Below are positions 8,369 to 15,952 of a stretch of DNA of 31,498 nt, in pieces. Under the pieces are notes generated by a model, which was not told the origin of the DNA, searched no databases, and saw only the letters and a list, made by a program, of their open reading frames with translations. Origin of the DNA: CBDHHC01 sp050633205. GTDB taxonomy: Bacteria; Pseudomonadota; Alphaproteobacteria; Rhizobiales; CBDHHC01. The translations under genes and the position numbers were made by a program. Positions within the stretch are counted from its first letter, which is position 1. The number at the start of each line of letters is the position of its first letter. The stretch lies in assembly GCA_050633205.1 (NCBI GenBank), contig JBOEGA010000073.1:1-31498 (forward strand), written 5' to 3'.

Positions 8369-8387
8369 TCGAATAAAACTTATTCGA
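8369..8387. promoter_or_regulatory. Perfect hairpin in the kinase-DUF2126 spacer
   Basis: TCGAATAA-AAC-TTATTCGA has 8-bp arms and a 3-nt loop, 60 bp before the DUF2126 gene. No T-run follows on either strand. It could be an operator or an mRNA hairpin. The 207-bp spacer suggests the DUF2126 gene may have its own promoter. Confidence 0.35.
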
Positions 8388-8449
8388 CAATGCTTATTGA
8401 GACTGAAAACACAACATTGCATTTACCCCAAGAGTAAATAGATTTTTTC

Positions 8450-10168
8450 ATGAACACTGAGTTACCGGCAAAGCCAACCTTTGAAACAGAACTCGAACCG
8501 CAGACAGAAACTGTTTCTGAACCTGAGGAAGAGATCAAAACCATTTCCCCACGGCAAACTCTGATTACCGATCAGACCTGGGCCTCAATCTGTAACATTG
8601 CCGAAGAAATCATGGAAAAAACAGCCGAAGCCCTGCCAACCATGTCTATTGGCAGCGAGCTGACATTCTTCTCAATGGTAGACCTGGACCTCTCATCTGA
8701 AGACAAACAGGAACGCCTGCGTGATCATGCCCAGGAACTGATGCAGCGCCTGAAAGAAAAATTCGCCCCCAACAGCAGAATTCAGGTCAAGAAACGCCTT
8801 GGCACCTACAAACTCGAATGGAAAGTAAAATCCAGGGGCAAATTCTCATACCAGATATTTCTTGGCGAAGAGTGCCTGAAAGTCCACCCGCCAAAAACAG
8901 ATACATGGCCTGAGCTTGATACATATATCAGCGGCCTTTTCGACGCCGCTTATGAAACAGGCCTGAGTGCGGATAAATTCAATGGCAATGGCATACCTCA
9001 CGGAACAGGAGAAGGCAGTAAAATTATTATCAGTGGTCTGGAGGAAGAAATCAGCCCGTTTCTCCAGCGCCCGGACCTCCTGCTAAGCCTCGCAACCTAC
9101 TGGCAGAATCACCCAAGCCTGTCCTACCTCTTTTCCGGACAGAATGCCGGACCGATGGGCCCGGCACCAAGAGCAGACGAAGTACGCAACGATATCCATT
9201 ACGAAATGGAAATTGCATCCCGTTTCATCCCCTTGCCCGGTCGTGGAAAAATGCCCCCGGAAATCATAGACCAGATGTTCCGGCATATCCTGACAGACCG
9301 GTCCGGAGATCCCGGAAAAGGCGAAATAGCAATCGATCAGCTCCATCCTGTGGAAGCCCCTGAAAGGCAGCTCGGCCTCGTCATACTAAGATGCTTCGAA
9401 ATGGTCCCTGATCCACGCCTGCATCTTCTTCAGATACTGATCGTCCGCGCTATCATGGCTAGACTGGCCACAGACCCCTATCGCGAGAAATGCGTAAAAT
9501 GGCGCAGTGCACTGCAGAACGAATTTATGCTCCCCTACTTCCTTGAAGTCGATTACAAAAACGTACTTCTGGACCTCGAAGACTATGGTTATAAATTCCA
9601 GTCTCACTGGTTTGCAGCGCAGGTTGCCAGACGTTTCCCTCCTCTGGGCACAGTAACGCTGGATGATGTAGATCTTGACCTGTCTCTGGCCATCGAACCA
9701 CTCAACACCCATTACGACCCACACGCAGACTCGATTATACAGCCCCCACAGCTCCAGCGCCTGCAACTCAAAACAGCACATCTGGACCCGGACCGTCATA
9801 TCGTAACCTGCAATGGCTTTATCGTCCCTCTGACCGAACCAGATGAAAACACTATTCAGGTTGCAGCAATCCGGCTGTACAAAAACCTTCCTCAGCTGCC
9901 CTCAGGTGCAGTCATGAAAAGAACCCCGAACAAACTGACCTTCGAACTGGTGGACAAGGAAACAAAAGCCTCACTTGGCGGCTTCCTCTTTATCATTCCA
10001 ACACCGGAGGAATATCGCAGGATTTCCATGACCTGCGACCCCATTGAAGCCAGACACAGAAGAAACGCATCATTTGACCCATTCATTCCTTATGGTGGAG
10101 AAGTTTTCGTACACCCTTCCCCCAGGACGCCTGAATCCCCACATGTACTGGATATGCGGATAATCTAG
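8450..10168 (+). CDS. DUF2126 amidoligase-fold protein without transglutaminase domain
   Basis: A 572-residue protein matching, along residues about 130-572, the DUF2126 region annotated as a putative amidoligase. In typical relatives (about 1100 residues) that region follows a transglutaminase domain, which is absent here. Recognisable landmarks: RPDLLLSLATYWQNHPSLSY (207-226), GPMGPAPRADEVRND (234-248, usually GPTSQAPRVDEARxD), RQLGLVILRCFEM, YREKCVKWRSALQNEFMLPYF, RHIVTCNGFIVPL (449-461) and the end VLDMR. Positions expected to be catalytic differ: DRSGDPGKGEIAID (283-296) stands where relatives have GNTHRAEFCID, and HGTGEGSK (184-191) where they have HTGTGGGNH. It may be inactive or have another substrate. 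No signal or membrane span. Position after the kinase suggests a functional link. Function unknown. Confidence 0.85.
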   Translation: MNTELPAKPTFETELEPQTETVSEPEEEIKTISPRQTLITDQTWASICNIAEEIMEKTAEALPTMSIGSELTFFSMVDLDLSSEDKQERLRDHAQELMQRLKEKFAPNSRIQVKKRLGTYKLEWKVKSRGKFSYQIFLGEECLKVHPPKTDTWPELDTYISGLFDAAYETGLSADKFNGNGIPHGTGEGSKIIISGLEEEISPFLQRPDLLLSLATYWQNHPSLSYLFSGQNAGPMGPAPRADEVRNDIHYEMEIASRFIPLPGRGKMPPEIIDQMFRHILTDRSGDPGKGEIAIDQLHPVEAPERQLGLVILRCFEMVPDPRLHLLQILIVRAIMARLATDPYREKCVKWRSALQNEFMLPYFLEVDYKNVLLDLEDYGYKFQSHWFAAQVARRFPPLGTVTLDDVDLDLSLAIEPLNTHYDPHADSIIQPPQLQRLQLKTAHLDPDRHIVTCNGFIVPLTEPDENTIQVAAIRLYKNLPQLPSGAVMKRTPNKLTFELVDKETKASLGGFLFIIPTPEEYRRISMTCDPIEARHRRNASFDPFIPYGGEVFVHPSPRTPESPHVLDMRII

Positions 10169-10312
10169 ATTACGCGGCATGCTCTGGATTACCCCGGATT
10201 ACCTGTGAGACAAAAACTGGTCTGGTATCAAATCCATTTCTCATTCAATATGGGGATAGATGAAACGGTCGCGTAACGCTAATGCGGCATCAAAAAAAAC
10301 TAGGGTACGGAA

Positions 10313-10852
10313 ATGCGTTCAAACTTTAAAAAAATTTTCGGCAAACAGACAATAGTATTAGCTCTGTCTGCCATCACTTTCCTCTCATTGACAGGCGCAG
10401 GCGTCTATAACAGTGCCAGCGCAAGCAAGCAGCTTTTCGGTTATTTCGTAAATTCTGCCAATAACGCCGGATACTGGGCAGGCAAGGGAACAATCGTCGC
10501 TACATCTGGCGAAAAAGAAACCCTCAAATGCAAAGCCACTTATTTCCTCTCCAAAAACGGCATTGATCTGAAACAGAACCTCAGATGTGCAAGTGAGAGC
10601 TACAATATCCGCGCCAGAAGCAAATATGTCACAAATGGAAATACAATCACTGGAAGCTGGCACGAAGAAACCTTTAATATCCGGGGCAATGTATCCGGAA
10701 AATCCAAAGGCAATAAGCTAAGCCTGGAAGTTAAAGGCCAGCATGTTAACGCCACAATGGCAATCTCGGTCAATAAATGCAGCCAGAAAATCAGTATTCT
10801 TCCAATCAAAGCCCCAATCAAACTGATTGAAATACGCTTCGGCCGCTGCTGA
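10313..10852 (+). CDS. Exported beta-rich protein, unknown
   Basis: A 179-residue protein with an N-terminal signal sequence: basic MRSNFKK, a hydrophobic stretch IVLALSAITFLSLTGAGV, and possible cleavage near SASA-SK. The mature part is predicted beta-rich: YWAGKGTIVATSGEKETLKC, then LRCASESYNIRARSKY, GSWHEETFNIRGNVSG and NATMAISVNKCSQKISI. It resembles short lipocalin-like alphaproteobacterial hypotheticals carrying the LRCAS motif. Four cysteines in the mature part could form disulfides in the periplasm. It has ACGGA near the ATG and a good terminator after the stop. It follows the DUF2126 gene by 144 bp and probably has its own promoter. No function can be assigned. Confidence 0.8.
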   Translation: MRSNFKKIFGKQTIVLALSAITFLSLTGAGVYNSASASKQLFGYFVNSANNAGYWAGKGTIVATSGEKETLKCKATYFLSKNGIDLKQNLRCASESYNIRARSKYVTNGNTITGSWHEETFNIRGNVSGKSKGNKLSLEVKGQHVNATMAISVNKCSQKISILPIKAPIKLIEIRFGRC

Positions 10853-10888
10853 TCCGTATCACAACACAAAAATTGTCAGACAACAGAC

Positions 10889-10918
10889 AAACCCCGTTCA
10901 ATGTGACGGGGTTTCTTC
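10889..10918 (+). terminator. Terminator after the exported protein
   Basis: A perfect 9-bp stem AAACCCCGT/ACGGGGTTT (10889-10914) with an 8-nt loop, followed by a modestly T-rich CTTCATTTC. It lies 37 bp past the stop codon. Confidence 0.7.
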
Positions 10919-11088
10919 ATTTCAGGCCATTTTTAAACCGACAGACAATAACCCGGCCGCCAAAAAGCAACAAAATTCAAATAATTGGCCAATGGCTTGT
11001 AGAAAAATAACATTTACTATTGCCAACCCCCCCTCAAATGCGCTTAAAACACTACTCTCACCTACTACTTACAGAGTTTCTGTCATGT

Positions 11089-11175
11089 GCGGACGTGGTG
11101 GAATGGTAGACACACAGGACTTAAAATCCTGAGGGCGATTCGCCCGTGAGGGTTCGAGTCCCTCCGTCCGCACCA
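11089..11175 (+). tRNA. tRNA-Leu (anticodon TAA)
   Basis: A complete class II tRNA with encoded CCA. The acceptor stem is GCGGACG paired with CGTCCGC (11165-11171), the discriminator is A, and CCA is at 11173-11175. The anticodon stem CAGGA/TCCTG (11115-11131) encloses CTTAAAA, so the anticodon TAA lies at 11122-11124 and reads UUA/UUG. The long variable arm GGGCGATTCGCCC and the T-arm GGTTCGAGTCC are present. Its last 20 bases recur exactly at 13179-13198, marking it as an integration site. Confidence 0.97.
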
Positions 11176-11176
11176 T
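11157..11176. repeat. Direct repeat copy 1 (att site in tRNA-Leu)
   Basis: This copy covers the T-arm 3' side, acceptor 3' strand and CCA of tRNA-Leu plus one further T. It is identical to copy 2 at 13179-13198; identity stops at both edges. Confidence 0.85.
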
Positions 11177-11211
11177 TTCCATCAGATGATTCTATTTAGA
11201 CGTGAAACGGT

Positions 11212-12156
11212 CTAGATGCTACCTTGCTGTTCCAGCCATGTTAAAATTGCCTGGTTTGTTTCTTCTGGTTTTTCTTGCTGAATCCAATGACCGCAATCCA
11301 GATTGATGACCTCAACATTCGGTACAAAGTCTGTTAGTTTTTCAAACTTCGGGATCACATCCCGGTCTCCGTAGATCATGAGCGCAGGTTGTTGGATGAT
11401 TGGATTCACTTCCGACAATAAATGCCAATTGCGGTCAAGATTTCTATACCAGTTTATGCTCCCGGTAAAACCCGATTTTTCGAAGGCATGTACGAAAACA
11501 GCCAGTTCGCTGTCGCTCATTAGGGGGGCACCGAGTGGCTCTTCCGCTTTGGCGAGGTTGATCATCATCATGCCCGGCAATGGTTCTCTCTGCGGCTCAT
11601 TTTTTCTGTACAGGTTACGAAAGAAGCGGAAAGTATTCTCTTCTAATATGGCGTCTGCAACACCCGGCTGCCGATTGAAGTGAACAAAATAGTAATCACT
11701 ACCAAGTAGTTGTTCCATGAGCTTGATCCAGGGGATCTCTCCGCGTTCTTGATAAGGTAAACTCAGGTTTATCAATTTATTAACACGGTTTGGATGCAGT
11801 AAGGCCAGCCCCCAAACAACCATCGCCCCCCAATCATGACCGACAAAGGAAGCATCTTCATATCCGTAGTGATCGAGAAGTGCAATGAGATCACCGCACA
11901 GGTGTTCAAGATCATAGGCAGTTACTTCCGTCGGTCTGGATGAGTTGCCATACCCTCTCTGATTTGGGACGATAACATGATACCCGGCTGCTGCGAGGGC
12001 AGGTACTTGATAACGCCACGAAAAGGCGAGCTCTGGCCAACCATGGCAAAGCACAATTGGGTTGCCTGCATTTTGCTGGCCAGCTTCGAAGACTTCGAGT
12101 TGCACACCGTTAACTGAAATAAGGGTGGGTCTGGGAAAATCATTTGGGTTAAACAT
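11212..12156 (-). CDS. Alpha/beta hydrolase, soluble epoxide hydrolase-like
   Basis: A 314-residue cytoplasmic alpha/beta hydrolase that fits the epoxide hydrolase group, which open epoxides to diols through an aspartate nucleophile. Motifs seen: HGWPE (38-42, oxyanion hole), GHDWGA with nucleophile D108, a lid tyrosine in INWYRN (Y237) with another candidate at Y155/Y156, the acid D266 in YGDRD, and H290 in CGHW. The full set of catalytic residues is therefore present. Start supported by GAGGAAA 8 bases upstream. It is divergent from the WYL regulator, probably its controller, and both lie inside the tRNA-Leu insertion. Haloalkane dehalogenase is a less likely alternative because of the lid tyrosines. 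The substrate is unknown. Confidence 0.9.
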   Translation of the reverse strand: MFNPNDFPRPTLISVNGVQLEVFEAGQQNAGNPIVLCHGWPELAFSWRYQVPALAAAGYHVIVPNQRGYGNSSRPTEVTAYDLEHLCGDLIALLDHYGYEDASFVGHDWGAMVVWGLALLHPNRVNKLINLSLPYQERGEIPWIKLMEQLLGSDYYFVHFNRQPGVADAILEENTFRFFRNLYRKNEPQREPLPGMMMINLAKAEEPLGAPLMSDSELAVFVHAFEKSGFTGSINWYRNLDRNWHLLSEVNPIIQQPALMIYGDRDVIPKFEKLTDFVPNVEVINLDCGHWIQQEKPEETNQAILTWLEQQGSI

Positions 12157-12340
12157 TGCATTTCCTCTTTTATTTTTCGGAACGATTTGGCGTCACCACC
12201 TGTTTTGGATAGCTTTCTTTCCAATTTCAGGTGCGTATGTTTGTGCATCTCAATTTCAAATTTCCTTCTTGACATGCACAGTCATTGTTTAAGATATAAC
12301 GATGCCAAAAATTGACACCATTAAATGATAACCTTATGAA

Positions 12341-13060
12341 ATGAATATACGCCGCCGACATGACGCCATCGTTCGTAGCCTTCGCCGCAATGGTACATCG
12401 ACAATAGCCGAGTTAGCCGAGGAGGTCAGCGCATCCAGACGCACGGTGTTACGTGATATTTGTGCGTTGCGCGAGGAAGGGTTTGTCATTCACTCTGAAC
12501 CTGGGCGTGGAGGTGGCCTGCAACTTGATCCGCAATCAGTTCAGACCACAGCGCGCCTTACAGTCCCTGAGGTTTTTGCGCTTCTCATCAGTGTTGCATC
12601 CATGCGTGCCGCCGGCTATTTGCCTTTTTCAGGTCTCGCAGATGCCGGGCTGGCCAAAATCGAGAAAGCCTTGCCTTCGGACAAAGTGCGTGACTTTCGC
12701 CGATTTCTGGATTGCCTGTACATCGGGCAGCTTTCACCTCAGGTAGATATATCAGATATGAGAGCGATGGATCCCGAGCTTCTGCCTACGTTCGAGACAG
12801 CTTTTCTCCAACGGTTCAAGCTGCGTTTCCGATACCGTGACGCAAAAGGGGCTGTAACCAGTAGAAACATTGAACCGCAAGCTATGCTAATTTTGCCACC
12901 ACTATGGTATTTAGTGGCTTGGGATCCTGCACGCGAAGACTTCCGTCATTTTCGAATGGATCGGATCAGCAGACCGGAGTACATTGAAGGAGTAACATTT
13001 CGAAGAAGACACGTGCCTTTTGACAGTAACATCTCCCCAATTCGCGATTTACCTCGCTGA
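12341..13060 (+). CDS. HTH/WYL-domain transcriptional regulator (YafY-like)
   Basis: A 239-residue regulator with an N-terminal winged helix of the HTH_11/DeoR type (about 5-60: IVRSLRRNGTSTIAELAEEV, SASRRTVLRDICALREEGF) and a C-terminal WYL domain (about 145-225). The WYL signature itself is at 189-191 in PPLWYLVAWDP, followed by FRHFRMDRIS, whose arginines line the ligand pocket in characterised members. WYL proteins respond to small ligands or nucleic acid. It is divergent from the hydrolase gene across a 184-bp gap and most likely controls it. No ribosome binding site precedes the ATG; TTGACA about 30 bases upstream, with TATGAA 17 bp later, hints at a leaderless or near-leaderless mRNA. 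The frame may start at another codon. Confidence 0.9.
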   Translation: MNIRRRHDAIVRSLRRNGTSTIAELAEEVSASRRTVLRDICALREEGFVIHSEPGRGGGLQLDPQSVQTTARLTVPEVFALLISVASMRAAGYLPFSGLADAGLAKIEKALPSDKVRDFRRFLDCLYIGQLSPQVDISDMRAMDPELLPTFETAFLQRFKLRFRYRDAKGAVTSRNIEPQAMLILPPLWYLVAWDPAREDFRHFRMDRISRPEYIEGVTFRRRHVPFDSNISPIRDLPR

Positions 13061-13178
13061 TCTTTTGCGTCTTTCCTGCAAGGGTACATGATATTCACTT
13101 GGGCTATTTCTGTCCCAACTGCTGTGTTTTAAGACCTGCTCCCACTCAGCCAAAATATCAAAAACAGTATTTGAACAA

Positions 13179-13198
13179 AGTCCCTCCGTCCGCACCAT
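13179..13198. repeat. Direct repeat copy 2 (distal att site)
   Basis: Exact copy of the tRNA-Leu 3' end, without the rest of the tRNA. Its last T is also the first base of TCA, the reverse complement of the mscS stop codon (13198-13200). Confidence 0.85.
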
Positions 13199-14520
13199 CA
13201 CCCCCGCTCGCGAATAATCACCTCACGATGCGGATAAGGAATAACAATATCATTTTCCTTAAAGGCATCCCAGATTGCCAGAAACGCCTGCCCCCTGATA
13301 TTGGTCAGACCATTTTCCGGATCTTCAATCCAGAATCTCAGTATAAAATCGATAGATGACTCACCAAAAGCAGTCACATGACAAACAGCTTTAGGATCTT
13401 CCAGAGCACGCTCCAGTTTGGTAACAGCATCAACAGCAAGTTTTCGAATTTCATGAGGATTGGCCTCATAACTGACACCAAAAGTAATATCCAGCCGCAC
13501 ATTCCTGTTGGAATGAGACCAGTTAATAACCTGCTGGGTTATCAGATCCTCATTTGGAATAAGGTGCTCCAGCCCGTCACGGGTAATGACGGAGACATAA
13601 CGGGCATGTAGTGTTGTGATCCAGCCAAACTTGTCATCCAGTGAAATAACGTCACCCGGCTTAATCGATTTATCCATCAAAATAATAATGCCGCTGATCA
13701 GGTTGGATACAACCTTTTGCAACCCGATCCCTATCCCCAGACCAATTGCACCGGAAAATACTGTAAGGGTCGTTAGATTAATACCGGCAGTTGTAAGAGA
13801 AATAAGAATCGCAAAGGTGATCAGCGCAATCTTGGTAATTTTCGATATCAGAACCTGAACAGAAGGGGTCAGTTCCGCATTGGTTTTAAGGTAATTCTCA
13901 AAAGAATTCGTCAGGGCAACCGCAACCCACATCAGCGCCCCGAACAGAATGATAACCTGAGTAACATTCAAAAGGGAAATCCTGCTGTCACCAAAGGATA
14001 TCGCCGCCAGATCAAGAACGATCAGCGTTTCGTCAAGCAACCCTAGAATATTTAAGGCAGCAATCGACCAGGCAAAAGTAGCGACCAGATTGGCAACCAT
14101 ACGGTTACGAATTAAGCGGCTCGCAATAGCAATAATAATCCAGGCCGTTACCAGATTTGCAGCAATTAATATAAAATAGGCCCTGCTTGGCCAGGTAATG
14201 GATTTAATAAGAAACGCCGAGCACCATAGCAAAATCACGAAAGAAATCAGGTGCACACGCCGCAACAGCAAAGACAGCAAACGCAATAACGCAGGCTGCC
14301 CCTGAATTTTACGTATCTGATTTTCAAACCAGGGCGTAATCAGTTGTGCAACAACTATTGCTAAAACATAAGATCCGGCAATGATCCCGAACTGGATTAT
14401 GGACCAGATATCATTGAATGAACTTAAGTAATTAACCAGCCTGCTGACCCAGCTTTCATAAAGCATTTTCAAAGAACCTGGGTCAGGTGTTTTATTTACA
14501 GCAGTTATAATAGGTTCCAT
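13198..14520 (-). CDS. MscS-family mechanosensitive ion channel
   Basis: A 440-residue inner-membrane channel of the MscS superfamily that releases small solutes on hypo-osmotic shock. The N-terminal half has about five hydrophobic spans. The pore helix region GAIGLGIGIGLQKVVSNLISG is followed by the family-typical ILMDKSIKPGDVISLDDKFGWITTL beta domain, then HLIPNEDLITQQVINWS and the alpha/beta C-terminal domain. It is larger than E. coli MscS (286 residues), from extra N-terminal spans. The start MEPIITAV (14520) is chosen as the first ATG; the frame continues upstream to a TTG at 14556, and neither has a clear ribosome binding site. Its stop codon directly abuts the distal repeat of the tRNA-Leu insertion. 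Confidence 0.93.
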   Translation of the reverse strand: MEPIITAVNKTPDPGSLKMLYESWVSRLVNYLSSFNDIWSIIQFGIIAGSYVLAIVVAQLITPWFENQIRKIQGQPALLRLLSLLLRRVHLISFVILLWCSAFLIKSITWPSRAYFILIAANLVTAWIIIAIASRLIRNRMVANLVATFAWSIAALNILGLLDETLIVLDLAAISFGDSRISLLNVTQVIILFGALMWVAVALTNSFENYLKTNAELTPSVQVLISKITKIALITFAILISLTTAGINLTTLTVFSGAIGLGIGIGLQKVVSNLISGIIILMDKSIKPGDVISLDDKFGWITTLHARYVSVITRDGLEHLIPNEDLITQQVINWSHSNRNVRLDITFGVSYEANPHEIRKLAVDAVTKLERALEDPKAVCHVTAFGESSIDFILRFWIEDPENGLTNIRGQAFLAIWDAFKENDIVIPYPHREVIIRERG

Positions 14521-14662
14521 GAACAGGAATATAACTATACAGGCAGACAAAGCCAAATACTTCTAAAAATATTCATACCGCTTTTAAACAGGGATTTTAT
14601 AACATTTCTGGCATTGCTTCACACATAACACTTATTACTTACGGATATGCCAGAGCCAGCCC

Positions 14663-15157
14663 CTATTTAACCTCAAGAACCTTAGCTATTCTTTTCGTGG
14701 CATAATCCAGAAACATATCCAGCAGCATTTCAGTAGAGCCAACAATATGGAACCCTTCAGTTCCATCATCCTTGTCATAACGATGTCCCCATTTCCTCTC
14801 TTCAGGAACCCATAAAACACGGGTCCCCCCCAGATAGGTCATTTTGCCATCGCCTACAGTCTTCTCTTTTGTAATTTTCTGTCCGCGATATACGCTTTCT
14901 TCAACCACAACCTCTGAAACTCTGCGTTCAACCCTCATATTCATAATGAAGTCGTTCCAGCCGCTTTTAACAACTGTAAGGTAAAAGAACTCATTTACAG
15001 GATTTTCGGCATCTAAAATCTTTTTAATACATTGAAATTCAATTTCAAATTCCTCCAAAGCCTGATCCATCCCGACACTGTCCTGTGTCTGGTCACCCTG
15101 GATTCGTCTTCTTTGGAGCTGAATTTCTCTATTCAGGAAATCCTTCATGGACGCCAT
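14663..15157 (-). CDS. Conserved-looking hypothetical protein
   Basis: A 164-residue soluble protein I do not recognise. The N-terminal part (1-50) is helical and charged (NREIQLQRRR, ALEEFEIEFQCIKKIL). The middle is beta-like (FFYLTVVKSGWNDFIMNMRV), with RRVSEVVVEESVYRG after it, and the C-terminal end is helical (MLLDMFLDYATKRIAKVLEV). No signal peptide or membrane span. The start is supported by GGGAAAG about 9 bases before the ATG. It is downstream of an AT-rich 795-bp region on its own strand, so it probably has its own promoter there. The function is unknown. Confidence 0.7.
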   Translation of the reverse strand: MASMKDFLNREIQLQRRRIQGDQTQDSVGMDQALEEFEIEFQCIKKILDAENPVNEFFYLTVVKSGWNDFIMNMRVERRVSEVVVEESVYRGQKITKEKTVGDGKMTYLGGTRVLWVPEERKWGHRYDKDDGTEGFHIVGSTEMLLDMFLDYATKRIAKVLEVK

Positions 15158-15507
15158 AATATCTTTCCCACCACTTAAAATTGCTTATATATTCATCAAT
15201 ATGCGGATTATATAAAAAATATTTCCTATGTATACTGTACTAAGATACTAGTCACTTCTCTAGGTTTCTATCAAGAATTTTCTTACCTTCACAAAGCTTT
15301 GATAACAAGACTCAATTCTGAACTGCCTCCACCATAAAATAAAATATTATTCCTCCTCTCCCAAAAAAGGGAAAAGCAGCTTTGTTTATTTCTGGACTAT
15401 ACAGTCAAATTAGACATGAAACTCAATCATACAATGTCAAATAACTGTTTTTAATCCGCGATATTCTTCGAAAGCGAAAGTTCTTATAATAAGGGTATTT
15501 TTTTACT

Positions 15508-15611
15508 TATAATAATACCACATGAAATTGTCTAAGTTAAAAATTTTACTCTGTAATATGCGCGACTTAAGAGGTGTTTTTATTTTTCCTGAAATAATTA
15601 CCTCTTTTTTT
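15508..15611 (+). ncRNA. Possible small RNA in the AT-rich spacer
   Basis: A perfect TATAAT (15508-15513) precedes a region ending in a 7-bp stem AAGAGGT/ACCTCTT (15569-15606) followed directly by five T. This could give an RNA of about 90 nt. The -35 region is poor and the hairpin loop is long (24 nt), so support is weak. Confidence 0.22.
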
Positions 15612-15634
15612 GAATTAACTATTGCGTATCTGCA

Positions 15635-15663
15635 TTGACAGCTTTCGTTTTATATTCGATATT
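15635..15663 (+). promoter_or_regulatory. Candidate sigma-70 promoter for the fused binding protein
   Basis: TTGACA (15635-15640), a 17-bp spacer and GATATT (15658-15663). The -35 is a consensus match; the -10 matches four of six. It would give a leader of about 280 nt containing the ATTTCCA/TGGAAAT inverted repeat. Confidence 0.4.
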
Positions 15664-15952
15664 CTTTCATATTAGTTCCATTTCCATCATAATTATTATA
15701 ATAAATTGGAAATATGATTTCTAATATTTTCGTACGCATGTGATATATTTCGTTTTCGTTTATAAAAGTGCTACAAAATATGAATTTTTGGGAGTTAAAA
15801 ACCTACATAATATCAACGCAGAACGACCCATTAGCCCTTCAGATTTCATAATTGGGGGGATGTTTTTTGCACAGAGAAGAAAACGAAAAATAGTTGTCCT
15901 TGTTTCAATGCTTATTGAGACCAGACCAGCTGTGCAAATTGGGAGGTTACTG

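Larger units (their letters stand above)
11157..13198. mobile_element. Small integrase-less insertion at tRNA-Leu
   Basis: The 20-bp sequence AGTCCCTCCGTCCGCACCAT at the tRNA 3' end (11157-11176) is repeated exactly at 13179-13198, the pattern left by tyrosine-recombinase integration into a tRNA gene. The 2.0 kb between holds an epoxide-hydrolase-like gene and a divergent WYL-family regulator, and no integrase or excisionase. It may be a deletion remnant of a larger island or a cargo unit moved in trans. By eye the codon use inside differs from flanking genes, but this was not computed. Confidence 0.75.
15158..15952. other. Long AT-rich intergenic region
   Basis: These 795 bp hold no convincing protein gene. 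They are visibly more AT-rich than the flanks. Contents noted: two copies of CTTATAATAA (15483-15492 and 15506-15515), a terminator-like hairpin (15569-15611), a TTGACA-17-GATATT promoter candidate (15635-15663), and an inverted repeat ATTTCCA/TGGAAAT (15680-15713) in the likely leader of the fused binding-protein gene. Confidence 0.6.

Noticed and set aside
10166..10201. GATTAC repeated three times after the DUF2126 gene
   Set aside because: The spacing is irregular and the unit too short; it is probably chance.
10827..11132. 101-residue frame running into tRNA-Leu
   Set aside because: It covers the terminator and the 5' half of the tRNA gene, so it is not a real gene.
13061..13178. Hidden integrase remnant at the right end of the tRNA-Leu insertion
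   Set aside because: No frame in these 118 bp shows recombinase motifs (R..HxxR..Y); nothing supports it.
15522..15638. 38-residue frame in the AT-rich spacer
   Set aside because: There is no ribosome binding site and the terminator-like hairpin lies inside it; chance frame is more likely.
15740..15952. N-terminal extension of the fused binding protein by 71 residues from a GTG
   Set aside because: The ATG at 15953 has an ideal GGGAGG site and begins a proper signal peptide; the extension would bury that signal.
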